A stretch of 23,662 nt of DNA from a virus, in IMG/VR virus record IMGVR_UViG_3300031952_000151, positions 1 to 23,662 of that record; one strand, given 5' to 3'. This document shows positions 1-6,590 of the stretch, piece by piece. The notes beneath the pieces are model-generated. The model ran no database searches. It worked only from the letters and a program-made list of their open reading frames with translations, and was not told where the DNA came from. The position numbers and the translations under genes are program-made. How positions within the stretch are numbered: position 1 is the first letter of the stretch; each line of letters starts with the position of its first letter.

Positions 1-1
1 A

Positions 2-289
2 ATTCCAATGGAAGATATCAATGGTAATTTGAATATAAGCGGTGACGGCATCAATTATGCTCAAAGAGTAATGGATGCTGGTGAAACAAATCATTTATTG
101 GTTAGTTCAGATGTAATGTTGAAATATGATAGACCCGCATATGTATTAGTGAATGATTTAGGAGATGTGGTTGTAAAACACGGTGTAGTGATGCACTTAT
201 ATAGTTTACATGGCAGTGACTTTGGCAACAAAGCATTTCCATCAAGTAGAGTAAAAAAAGCAGAACCAACAACAAATAAACCATTATGA
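2..289 (+). CDS. Class III nucleotidyl cyclase-like protein, C-terminal fragment (5' end outside window)
   Basis: The reading frame is open to the left edge, so the ATG at 8 is probably internal and only the C-terminal end of the gene is visible. Counting from that ATG, residues 12-20 (GDGINYAQR) match the late core motif of class III adenylate/guanylate cyclases. There an Asn and an Arg, spaced N-x3-R, stabilise the transition state; here they are N16 and R20. The following stretch (VMDAGETNHLLVSSDVM) matches the usual 'A..G.I.vS..V' continuation, and the 'DLGDVVVKHGV' segment resembles the closing beta strands. The position that is normally the purine-selecting Asp appears to be Asn (LNISG), so the product is uncertain. 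The metal-binding aspartates would lie upstream, outside the window. The stop overlaps the next gene as ATGA. The family call is fairly good; whether it is catalytic cannot be seen. Confidence 0.62.
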   Translation: MPMEDINGNLNISGDGINYAQRVMDAGETNHLLVSSDVMLKYDRPAYVLVNDLGDVVVKHGVVMHLYSLHGSDFGNKAFPSSRVKKAEPTTNKPL

Positions 290-498
290 AAATGATACCT
301 TTGGGAAGACAATATCATGCAAGTGTTGTTAATACAGATTTGGATGTATATAAAATAAAAGATAAAGTCATGGGTGTTCGTACAAGTAATCATCCAGGTC
401 CATTTCAAATTTCAGATAAACTTGGTATCATTAAAGATGATACTACCAAGACTAGAATTGTAGTTTATAATTCAAAAGGCTTGTTTTATTTGATCTAA
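286..498 (+). CDS. Hypothetical protein, 70 aa, translationally coupled to the cyclase-like gene
   Basis: This small ORF begins in an ATGA overlap with the stop of the cyclase-like gene, which suggests coupled translation. A second in-frame ATG lies two codons downstream (292). The product is basic and looks strand-rich (VYKIKDKVMGVRTS, TRIVVYNSKGLFYLI), with no signal peptide, membrane segment or Cys motif. I do not recognise a family. No promoter is visible between it and the upstream gene, so it probably belongs to the same transcript. An early promoter for the next gene begins 13 nt after its stop. It is probably a real gene because of the overlap and codon context, but its function is unknown. 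Confidence 0.55.
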   Translation: MKMIPLGRQYHASVVNTDLDVYKIKDKVMGVRTSNHPGPFQISDKLGIIKDDTTKTRIVVYNSKGLFYLI

Positions 499-511
499 GT
501 TGAAAAATAGG

Positions 512-541
512 TTGACACCTTCCAACTTTGTGATGTATACT
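512..541 (+). promoter_or_regulatory. Sigma70-type promoter directly in front of the DUF3307 gene
   Basis: A perfect -35 box TTGACA (512-517) is followed after 18 nt by TATACT (536-541), one base away from TATAAT. Transcription would be expected to start about 6-8 nt later, at 548-549, which is the A of the start codon at 549. No Shine-Dalgarno sequence precedes that ATG, so the transcript may be leaderless. This looks like an early phage promoter read by host RNA polymerase. Confidence 0.75.
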
Positions 542-548
542 ATAAAGT

Positions 549-959
549 ATGGAACAGTTACTTATTCATCTTTTTTCCGATTACTATCTCCAAAGTGATT
601 GGATGGCTCTAAACAAGAATAAAAAATCATTACCTTGTTTAGTTCATTGTATTTTATATACGATGCCGTTTTTATTGATTACCCAAAATGTATTGGCACT
701 ATTTCTTATTTTTGTCACACATTTTATTCAAGATAGATGGTGTATCATCAAATATTTCATTTGGTATAAAAATCGCATTGGACCAGACTGGTCATATCCA
801 TCGTTTGATAAATGTAACATAACAGGTTATTACGACGATTGGAAAAATGATGATGAGGATGCAAGACCAAAGTTTTTAACCACTTGGTTATACATCATTA
901 GCGACAACACATATCATCTTATTTGTAATTACTTCATTCTTAAATATCTGAGTGTGTAA
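549..959 (+). CDS. DUF3307-family membrane protein
   Basis: The 136-aa product starts with LLIHLFSDYYLQSDWMA, followed by a Lys/Asn-rich stretch and a His-Cys motif (LVHCILYTMPFLL). This matches the DUF3307 pattern: an N-terminal H..gD..LQtdwmA block, a K-rich stretch, then HC..Yt with hydrophobic helices. Residues about 28-75 form one or two membrane segments, ending in a conserved-looking THFIQDRW motif. The C-terminal half is polar and acidic (YYDDWKNDDEDA) and then hydrophobic again. DUF3307 proteins are found in phages and bacteria and their function is not established. The gene sits right behind a strong sigma70-type promoter, which suggests early expression at the host membrane. Confidence 0.75.
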   Translation: MEQLLIHLFSDYYLQSDWMALNKNKKSLPCLVHCILYTMPFLLITQNVLALFLIFVTHFIQDRWCIIKYFIWYKNRIGPDWSYPSFDKCNITGYYDDWKNDDEDARPKFLTTWLYIISDNTYHLICNYFILKYLSV

Positions 960-986
960 TTTAATTAAAAATTAATAAATAAAGAT

Positions 987-1124
987 ATGGACTTGACTTT
1001 CACTATTACTTCCAATGCCATCTTGGCCGTGTGTTGGGGCTACCTTCTGTATAAGAAGCTAAATGGAGCTACCTTCAACTGGTGGTGGTTTGTACTGGTC
1101 TCTGTTATCTGGGGATTGACTTGA
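987..1124 (+). CDS. Small membrane peptide, 45 aa
   Basis: The ATG at 987 opens a 45-codon frame ending in TGA at 1122-1124. The product begins MDLTFTITSNAILAVCWGYLLY, then has a short KKLNG turn, a Trp-rich segment (NWWWFVLVSVIWGLT) and the stop. This predicts two hydrophobic segments forming a membrane hairpin. It fills most of the otherwise empty space between the DUF3307 gene and the Mom-like gene. Just upstream lies TTAATAAATAAAGAT, an AT-rich element with only a weak AAAG as a possible ribosome site. It has no recognisable family. The strongly hydrophobic composition and the Leu/Trp-rich frame argue for real coding, but the short length keeps confidence moderate. Confidence 0.55.
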   Translation: MDLTFTITSNAILAVCWGYLLYKKLNGATFNWWWFVLVSVIWGLT

Positions 1125-1138
1125 ACCTAAAAAAGTTG

Positions 1139-1166
1139 TTGACATTCCTAGCAGCTATACTATAGT
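1139..1166 (+). promoter_or_regulatory. Sigma70-type promoter in front of the Mom-like gene
   Basis: TTGACA (1139-1144) is followed after 16 nt by TATAGT (1161-1166). An overlapping TATACT at 1156 is too close to the -35 box to be used with it. The expected start is near 1173, one or two nt before the ATG at 1175, so this transcript too would have almost no leader. The local sequence TATACTATAGTATG closely repeats TATACTATAAAGTATG at the first early promoter. Confidence 0.65.
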
Positions 1167-1174
1167 ATGTTTTA

Positions 1175-1951
1175 ATGAAGGAACCATATTGTGACACATC
1201 ACTAATCTTTTTACAACCTATAAGTAAACAGATTGCAAGAGGTATGATAGAAAAGAATCACTATACACACAAATGGACGTTGTGTACGGTTGCATATGGA
1301 GTTTATTATAAAGATTATATAGAAAGCAGTTTCTTTGGTGGTTATAATGTCAAACTAATAGGCGTATTGGTGTATGGTAATGCTGTTGGACGTAATGCTA
1401 GCACAAGTATAACCCCACTATTAACAAATGATAATGTATTTGAATTAACTCGGTTGTGGATAGAAGATGGATATGGTAAGAATATTGAAAGTTATTGTAT
1501 AGCTGAAAGTTTTAGATTACTAAATATAAATTACCCAAAAATAAAATGTATTTTGAGTTATGCAGATAGTGAGGTTGGTCACACAGGCACAATTTATCAA
1601 GCAACCGGATTTCTATATCAAGGTGATAACTATGTAGATATCGCTATAATGCCTAACTATAGTATTAGTTTAGTTGGCCCCACTGAATATGATTGGATAC
1701 ATAGTAGAAGTGTATATTCACGATGGAAAACTCATAGTGTAGATAAACTAAAAGAACGTATTGGTAAAACATTTTGGCGCAAACGTGAAAGCGGTAAACA
1801 TCGTTACATCAAATTTATAATCAACAAAATAGAAAATAAGAAATTGATTAAATCTCTAAAACATAAAGTTTTACCATATGTGAAAAGTACATCTTTCAAA
1901 GAAGAAGTGCAAGAAATTGTTGTAAACTCTACCAACGAATTTTTCGAATAA
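1175..1951 (+). CDS. Mom-like DNA adenine-modification protein (GNAT-related fold)
   Basis: The central part of this 258-aa protein resembles phage Mu Mom and its relatives. The conserved core runs VFELTRLWIEDGYGKN, then SYCIAESFRLL, then KCILSYADSEVGHTGTIYQATGF (about residues 88-147). This corresponds to the Mom signature of E/LxRl, a helix, 'isyaD...gh.GtiYqAtGf', and a following strand. Mom modifies adenine N6 in phage DNA and thereby protects it from host restriction. The N-terminal segment (about 14-30, ISKQIARGMIEKNHYTHKW) also fits the family's 'A.r.iekwHYs...' start. The C-terminal 80 residues are Lys/Arg-rich and may bind DNA. The gene has its own early-type promoter and ends just before a bidirectional terminator. 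The family call is good; the exact modification is not determined. Confidence 0.78.
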   Translation: MKEPYCDTSLIFLQPISKQIARGMIEKNHYTHKWTLCTVAYGVYYKDYIESSFFGGYNVKLIGVLVYGNAVGRNASTSITPLLTNDNVFELTRLWIEDGYGKNIESYCIAESFRLLNINYPKIKCILSYADSEVGHTGTIYQATGFLYQGDNYVDIAIMPNYSISLVGPTEYDWIHSRSVYSRWKTHSVDKLKERIGKTFWRKRESGKHRYIKFIINKIENKKLIKSLKHKVLPYVKSTSFKEEVQEIVVNSTNEFFE

Positions 1952-1956
1952 TGTAA

Positions 1957-1992
1957 GAAAAAACCCCCTACCTTTCGGCAGAGGGTTTTTGA
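1957..1992. terminator. Bidirectional terminator between the Mom-like gene and gp23
   Basis: The arms AAAAACCC (1959-1966) and GGGTTTTT (1983-1990) pair perfectly. The stem continues inward with CT/AG and CC/GG pairs, separated by single mismatches, around a TTTC loop. T-runs follow on both strands. It lies between convergent genes: the plus-strand Mom-like stop is at 1949-1951 and the minus-strand gp23 stop is at 2015-2017. It can serve both. Confidence 0.85.
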
Positions 1993-2014
1993 ATTATTTT
2001 ATTTCTACTAAATA

Positions 2015-3781
2015 TTATACGGTGTCGAGATCGCTGATAATAACTTTTCCATAAAATTCGGGTCTGACGACCTTCTTAGCGTAGCGGGTCATTACACCTC
2101 TACGTGGAGTGAAGTTCACTGGATCATAGACCAATGGAGTTTGAATTAGTGGAATATATGGAGCATATACTGCACCGGTTTCTAGGAAGTTACTTCCACG
2201 GAAACCAATCAAGATTACGTTATCGGTCATGTATGGGTTCTTGTAGACTTGGAAGCGACTTGCGAAGCTACCAACTCTGGCAACACCCATTGCGAACTTA
2301 GCAGAATCACCATCGGTGTTAACAACATATCCTGGGATTGATTCCAAGATGGTTGCTACGTCTGGTGAACATACCAAGAAGTTTGCACCACCACGTAGAG
2401 TCAATTGGTGAATCTTGTTAGAGACCTTTTGGATCTTGTTACCAAGAGTTTGGAACCAAGTGCTCTTTACGTAAGCAGTACGATTTGGTGAGCTGTTAAC
2501 TACACGTGTGAAGTTAGCAACTGGGGTACCAGTAGCGCCACCAGCGAAGCTAATTGTCTTTTGGAACTCAGTACCGATTTGGGCAGACCAAGCTTCGGTT
2601 GTGGTACCAGTTACGGATTCATTCAACATGTCTAGGATTTCAAGATCGATTTCCATAGATACATATTCACTCAATAGAGCAGTAAGTTCTGCTTCTGCAT
2701 CAATAGAATGATATGCGTTCAAGTCTTGAGCCAATTCTGGGGTCCAGACTGCTTTCAACTTACGGGTCTTAGCAACGATTGGTTCGCTGTTTAGTACCAA
2801 GTTTACTTCAGGAATATTGATATCAGTATCAATATTTTGAGTTGCTGTTGCACTGATGTTACCAGAACCTTCACCAGCGGTCTTACCAGCTTCGAAGTCA
2901 CCACGTAGGTTATCGGTAGGTTGAAGTGTGTAATTCAACTTTGGAGTTAGTGCTGGTGTAGCAGCGGTACTTGATTGACTCACGAACAAATTAATTACGT
3001 AATTTGGTGATGCAATTGTACTAGTGTTCACTGCGGTTGCGTATGTGTTCAATACGGTGTAAGCAACGTTACCAGTAGTTTGTAGACCAAATGAACGTAC
3101 TGCATTCAAGTCAACATTCCAAACGTAACCCGAAGCTGCTACGGTGCTTGCTTGTGTATTGTCATTAATGTCTAGAGCAAGCTTGAAGATACCCTTAACG
3201 TTACCGCTTCTCAATGATGAACTGAATTCACTAGCAAATTGTAGATCTACCCAGCTTGCTGAAGCAACGGTGACATTTGCAGATGTGAATGCTGAACTGG
3301 TTACTACACGTTCAGAATAACCATAACGTCCTTGACCATATAGACCATTTACTGCTGCATCGGTAGAACCGAACTTAGCAGAATTAGTACCACCAAACAA
3401 ACTAGTGCCTGGAGTTTGACCCAAATGATTACCAGAACCATACTTGAAGTCTAGATAGAACACTAGACCGGATGGTAGATTCATTGGTTGTACGCTGACG
3501 AATTCCTTTGCAGCAATTTCAGCGAATACACGGCGAACCAATGGTAGAGCAACACCGGCCCATTGTTCTGAACTGGTTGATGTACCAGTTGAAGAAGCTT
3601 CATCTAGTAGTTGCTTTGCTTGATTTTCCAATAGGATTGACATGTGCGCTTTTTCAACGCCACTTACGCCTTCAAGAAGACCTGTCTTTTCCCACTTGGA
3701 TTGTAGTCCACGGGTTTCAGCCATTAGCTTAGCCTGTGGATTCATATTATTTGTTAGTAGACTCTTTACGTCGATACTCAT
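2015..3781 (-). CDS. gp23: Major capsid protein, T4 gp23-like
   Basis: The 588-aa protein has the gp23 N-terminal layout: a cleavable head, then EQWAGVALPLVRRVFAEIAA (about 72-91) and the PMNLPSGLVFYLDFKYG motif (about 99-115), both hallmarks of T4-type capsid proteins. A prohead protease site fits L-D-E61|A62, very close to the T4 position (E65|A66). The C-terminal part contains the gp23-type core (ETGAVYAPYIPLIQTPLVYDP, then RRGVMTRYAKK). It is about 67 aa longer than T4 gp23, with extra Ser/Thr/Ala-rich sequence around 165-310. It forms the hexameric capsid lattice. It lies 50 nt behind gp22 with no visible promoter between, so it is probably cotranscribed. It starts at an ATG preceded by a purine-rich AAAGAAAG stretch. 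Confidence 0.95.
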   Translation of the reverse strand: MSIDVKSLLTNNMNPQAKLMAETRGLQSKWEKTGLLEGVSGVEKAHMSILLENQAKQLLDEASSTGTSTSSEQWAGVALPLVRRVFAEIAAKEFVSVQPMNLPSGLVFYLDFKYGSGNHLGQTPGTSLFGGTNSAKFGSTDAAVNGLYGQGRYGYSERVVTSSAFTSANVTVASASWVDLQFASEFSSSLRSGNVKGIFKLALDINDNTQASTVAASGYVWNVDLNAVRSFGLQTTGNVAYTVLNTYATAVNTSTIASPNYVINLFVSQSSTAATPALTPKLNYTLQPTDNLRGDFEAGKTAGEGSGNISATATQNIDTDINIPEVNLVLNSEPIVAKTRKLKAVWTPELAQDLNAYHSIDAEAELTALLSEYVSMEIDLEILDMLNESVTGTTTEAWSAQIGTEFQKTISFAGGATGTPVANFTRVVNSSPNRTAYVKSTWFQTLGNKIQKVSNKIHQLTLRGGANFLVCSPDVATILESIPGYVVNTDGDSAKFAMGVARVGSFASRFQVYKNPYMTDNVILIGFRGSNFLETGAVYAPYIPLIQTPLVYDPVNFTPRRGVMTRYAKKVVRPEFYGKVIISDLDTV

Positions 3782-3831
3782 ATTTTTGTTTCTTTCTTTA
3801 TTATTGTTAGGTTTTTACTCGCAAACTAATT

Positions 3832-4917
3832 TTACTTCTTGATTCCTGCGAGTTTTTGGAATCTTGAAGTCATCTCGTCAGCGTGTGGTTCTACAATAGT
3901 AGACACTGGCTTAGTTGATGATACTGGTTTGCTTGCCAAACCTTCGGTGATAGTACTTACAGTTGCATTGGTCTTCTTTTTGACAACTGATCCACCGGAA
4001 TTAAATGATTCGGCTAAAACGGTATATGCCAACTTGACTTCACGGATGTTTCTGGTCAAGTCGAAAGTGTTAATGATCTTCAACTTATGATCTTCGGTAA
4101 GAGACTTACCTTTGAACAACTTGTTGGTGTATAGCAACTTAGCATTTAACAAATTGGTTTCTGCGAGCACACCCTTCAAATACTTGACGGTGTTTATGTG
4201 TTCACTCAATTGGTTCTTTAATGCTTCGTTTTCTTCATTGATAGCTACTAGAGCTTCTGCCATTTCTTCGTAGGTTACTTCACCTTCAGATGGTGATGGA
4301 ACTTGGCCAGGAACTGGAGCTACTGGAACAGCTGGTGCTGGAACAGCAGCCATTGGATCAACTGGCGCAACTGGCGCAACTGGTGCTGCTGGAGGTGCAA
4401 CGGCCATTGGATCAACGTTTTGTTCTTCCATTTCCAATTCAGCTAGAAGTTCATCAAGATTTACTTCTTCACCATCAGAATCTGATTCAGAACCCATTAC
4501 CTCGCCGTCTTCTACCATTTCTTCACTAACGACTTCACCTTCAAGTTCAGCTAGAATTTCATCTAGTTCTTCGCTAGTTACTTCTTCGTCGTCCATATTA
4601 GTTTCTTCTTCCAATTTTGCGTCGAATTCTTGTTTACCGGCTGCAGTTGTGCTCTTGTCAGCAGATGATGATGGCTTTACAGGATGTTGCTTAGAAGCTA
4701 CATTTCCCTTTTCTCCACCAATCTTTGAAGTTGACAAGTTTTCGTCAACTTGGTCTTCATCAGATGGTTCGTCTGTCATATCTTCCTTGAGTTTTTCTGC
4801 GAACATTTCTTTCATGCTCTTAGCAAAATTTTCCTCAAGAAAGGTCTTTGCATTGGCAATTGCTGTTTCACGAACAGCCTTTGCGTCTGCGATACTTTCC
4901 TTTAATAGATCGCTCAT
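3832..4917 (-). CDS. gp22: Prohead core scaffolding protein, T4 gp22-like
   Basis: This 361-aa, very acidic protein sits directly upstream of gp23, as in T4. It has an N-terminal helix (1-45), a Glu/Asp-rich region (100-165), an Ala/Pro/Val linker (170-205) and a coiled coil (about 216-260). The conserved C-terminal block is LLYTNKLFKG, then LKIINTFDLTRNIREVK and YTVLAESFNSG (about 261-308), as in gp22 proteins of T4-like phages. Several L/I-x-E sites suitable for gp21 are visible, for example LLKE7|S and ITE325|G, as expected for a core protein that is degraded during maturation. It assembles inside the prohead and guides the gp23 shell. An AAAGGA ribosome site lies 12 nt upstream of the ATG, one of only two clear Shine-Dalgarno sequences in the window. 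Confidence 0.92.
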   Translation of the reverse strand: MSDLLKESIADAKAVRETAIANAKTFLEENFAKSMKEMFAEKLKEDMTDEPSDEDQVDENLSTSKIGGEKGNVASKQHPVKPSSSADKSTTAAGKQEFDAKLEEETNMDDEEVTSEELDEILAELEGEVVSEEMVEDGEVMGSESDSDGEEVNLDELLAELEMEEQNVDPMAVAPPAAPVAPVAPVDPMAAVPAPAVPVAPVPGQVPSPSEGEVTYEEMAEALVAINEENEALKNQLSEHINTVKYLKGVLAETNLLNAKLLYTNKLFKGKSLTEDHKLKIINTFDLTRNIREVKLAYTVLAESFNSGGSVVKKKTNATVSTITEGLASKPVSSTKPVSTIVEPHADEMTSRFQKLAGIKK

Positions 4918-4929
4918 ATAATATTACTA

Positions 4930-4935
4930 TCCTTT
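4930..4935 (-). promoter_or_regulatory. Shine-Dalgarno sequence of gp22
   Basis: The minus strand reads AAAGGA 12 nt before the gp22 ATG, which is slightly far. It stands out because most genes in this window lack such a sequence. Confidence 0.55.
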
Positions 4936-4994
4936 CTTATTGTTTTTTTGGTGAAGTTATTGAAGAACTCCAAAGAAGATTTAATTTAGATGTG

Positions 4995-5012
4995 ACATCA
5001 AATGATTGATGT
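4995..5012. repeat. Perfect inverted repeat in the gp22/DUF3008 divergent intergenic region
   Basis: ACATCAA (4995-5001) and TTGATGT (5006-5012) form a perfect 7-bp stem with a 4-nt ATGA loop. It lies between the divergent starts of gp22 and the plus-strand gene at 5074. On the minus strand it would be in the gp22 leader if transcription starts near 5060. There is no T-run, so it is more likely a regulatory or RNA-stability hairpin than a terminator. Confidence 0.5.
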
Positions 5013-5016
5013 ATTT

Positions 5017-5024
5017 GATAAATA
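5017..5024 (+). promoter_or_regulatory. Possible late promoter box GATAAATA for the plus-strand islet
   Basis: The octamer GATAAATA differs at one position from the T4 late promoter TATAAATA and points to the gene at 5074. The region is very AT-rich, so a chance match is possible. A competing TATTTATT element lies immediately before the ATG. Confidence 0.3.
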
Positions 5025-5061
5025 AATATAATTAAAAATCGTAAGATGTTAAAAAAAATGA

Positions 5062-5069
5062 TATTTATT
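5062..5069. promoter_or_regulatory. AATAAATA (minus) / TATTTATT (plus) element in the divergent region
   Basis: On the minus strand this is AATAAATA, one base from the T4 late promoter, pointing to gp22 with a leader of about 140 nt. On the plus strand it is TATTTATT placed exactly 4 nt before the ATG at 5074, the same arrangement seen before three minus-strand genes. Either or both uses are possible. Confidence 0.35.
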
Positions 5070-5073
5070 GTAT

Positions 5074-5688
5074 ATGCCAGCACAAAGTGAAAAGCAAGCA
5101 AGACTATTCAGACTCGTAAGAGCCTTCCAAAAAGGTGATGTTAAACCAAGTAAAGTATCCCCACAAGTACGTAAAATGGCTCATACAATTAAACCAAGTA
5201 GTGTAAAAGATTTCACAAAAGTAAAAGAAATCATTAAAAAACTAAAAGAAGACTATGAATCACAGGGTTCTGAATATACACTAAGTAAAGCAAAAGAAAT
5301 TACTGACAAACCTTTCGATCAAGTTTTGAGAGAAAACGTTGGGGTTCCATTTGATGAAAAAGAATTGTTAACATTTCAATCAAAACAAAGTGGCTTTGCT
5401 GGATTTGGAAAAACAAACTTTGTTCATAAAAGAAGTACCAAAGAAGTTTCCGCTGAAGTACAAAGTAACGATTCTACCAAAAAGTTTGTGTTCAAGAAAT
5501 TGACCAATAATCAAAACAAAGGATTTTATAACTACGCTTGTTTCGTTAGAATACTATCCGATGATTCCGACGAACCAAAAGATAAAGTATTTTATACTTT
5601 GAGCAGCATATTCGACGAAGATGGCGGAACACAAAAAACAAAAATCTTAGCCGATTTTATAGATAGAATTAACTCATATGGCCTATAA
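5074..5688 (+). CDS. DUF3008-like N-terminal domain protein
   Basis: I place the start at the ATG at 5074 rather than the upstream TTG at 5068. The product then begins MPAQSEKQARLFRLVRAFQK, which matches the start of DUF3008 proteins ('MPAkSkaQqrlf...aya.kkG'). The 'SPQVRKMAHTI' and 'VKDFTKVK' segments continue the DUF3008 pattern to about residue 55. The remaining 150 residues are an extension that I do not recognise, Lys-rich and then acidic (ILSDDSDEPKDK). DUF3008 proteins are common in phages and have no assigned function. The gene is divergent from gp22 and opposite to all neighbouring morphogenesis genes. Its last 11 nt overlap the next gene. TATTTATT lies 4 nt before the ATG in place of a ribosome site. 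Confidence 0.7.
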   Translation: MPAQSEKQARLFRLVRAFQKGDVKPSKVSPQVRKMAHTIKPSSVKDFTKVKEIIKKLKEDYESQGSEYTLSKAKEITDKPFDQVLRENVGVPFDEKELLTFQSKQSGFAGFGKTNFVHKRSTKEVSAEVQSNDSTKKFVFKKLTNNQNKGFYNYACFVRILSDDSDEPKDKVFYTLSSIFDEDGGTQKTKILADFIDRINSYGL

Positions 5689-6106
5689 TTACAACCCAAA
5701 TTTCAGCAAACACATGGAACTTAATAAAAGTAATATTAAATTCTTAAAACAGCTTAGAAACAATGATAATTTTAATTATAAGCCTACTTCTATTAAGATG
5801 AAAAACTTCGTGAATAATGAACTTGAAGAAATTCAAAAATATAAAATTGCTGACATAGACAATCCAAATGGTTGGTCATTTAATGAAATTGATACGTTAG
5901 GACATATGGGTTTTAAGATGGATGATGACTATGATCTATCATGTGAAGTAGAAATCCCAAGTCTAGAACTAGAAGACCACAAACAAACTATTAAAATCTA
6001 TAAAGAAGAAGACGGGTATGTTTTGGAAACATCCCGCCGTTACGTATTTGAAACCTTCAATAAATTAATTGAATATATTGATAGTATTCCAACTAGAATA
6101 TTTTAA
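5678..6106 (+). CDS. Hypothetical protein, 142 aa, second gene of the plus-strand islet
   Basis: The start overlaps the end of the DUF3008-like gene by 11 nt, so the two are probably cotranscribed and coupled. The product starts MAYNYNPNFSKHMELNKSN and has a basic, Asn-rich N-terminal third. A C-terminal half of alternating charged and hydrophobic residues ends in a segment like a small strand-helix domain (YVLETSRRYVFETFNKLIEYI). No membrane segment, Cys motif or catalytic signature is visible and I do not recognise the family. Its stop codon overlaps the stop of the convergent gene at 6103 within a shared TTAA, so no space is left for a terminator. Confidence 0.6.
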   Translation: MAYNYNPNFSKHMELNKSNIKFLKQLRNNDNFNYKPTSIKMKNFVNNELEEIQKYKIADIDNPNGWSFNEIDTLGHMGFKMDDDYDLSCEVEIPSLELEDHKQTIKIYKEEDGYVLETSRRYVFETFNKLIEYIDSIPTRIF

Positions 6107-6567
6107 TTGGTTTGATCGATATCTCTTGAAGAAGCGATACTTACTGAGTCTGGTCTACCTTGTACTTGATAAGATTGTGGTGCTTCTGTAATTGGATCTG
6201 CAATTTCAAAATAACGTTCCAACTTCAAACCAATTTCTTCGTACAACATCTCAAGTTGTTTTTCAACACCTTTGATCTTGTGTGCTTCTTCGTATAGTTT
6301 ACCAGCCATCTTCTTTACATCCTTCATGTCACGTTCGATCATCTTGGCTTCCATCCATTCGTTACATTCTTTAATGGCATAACGTTCGGCTAGATTAACA
6401 GCTTCCATAATTTTGGTTGCGGTTTCATAGATAGATGATGCCTTTAATGAACCACGATATTCATTGTAAGCTTTGATTGTTTCATATAACTTCTTTTTCT
6501 CCTCTTTTGTTAAAGCGGAATAAGCAACTTCTGTGGAGTTTTCTACTAAATGTTTTAGCTTGATCAT
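6103..6567 (-). CDS. Hypothetical helical protein with capsid-targeting-like N-terminus
   Basis: The 154-aa protein lies between gp21 and gp22, inside the head-assembly cluster, but T4 has no counterpart at this exact place. It begins MIKLKHLVENSTEV, a short amphipathic leader ending in L-V-E9, which fits the L/I-x-E rule for gp21 cleavage and resembles T4 capsid-targeting leaders. The rest is predicted almost entirely helical and is rich in Glu, Lys and Ala (KKLYETIKAYNEYR, LAERYAIKECNEWMEAK, KQLEMLYEEIGLKLER), as expected for a core or internal head protein. The C-terminal 25 residues are polar and disordered-looking. TATTTATA precedes the ATG by 5 nt and no Shine-Dalgarno is present. A prohead-core or internal-protein role is inferred from position and leader only. 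Confidence 0.65.
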   Translation of the reverse strand: MIKLKHLVENSTEVAYSALTKEEKKKLYETIKAYNEYRGSLKASSIYETATKIMEAVNLAERYAIKECNEWMEAKMIERDMKDVKKMAGKLYEEAHKIKGVEKQLEMLYEEIGLKLERYFEIADPITEAPQSYQVQGRPDSVSIASSRDIDQTN

Positions 6568-6572
6568 ATGAA

Positions 6573-6580
6573 TATAAATA
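6573..6580 (-). promoter_or_regulatory. TATTTATA element 5 nt before the ATG of the 154-aa gene
   Basis: The minus strand reads TATTTATA, then TTCAT, then ATG. The same octamer with the same spacing occurs before the starts at 16579 and 16954, and a one-base variant before the start at 5074. It may be a promoter giving a near-leaderless message or an AU-rich translation start element. It lies in the 23-nt gap behind gp21. Confidence 0.4.
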
Positions 6581-6590
6581 TTGTTTGAAC

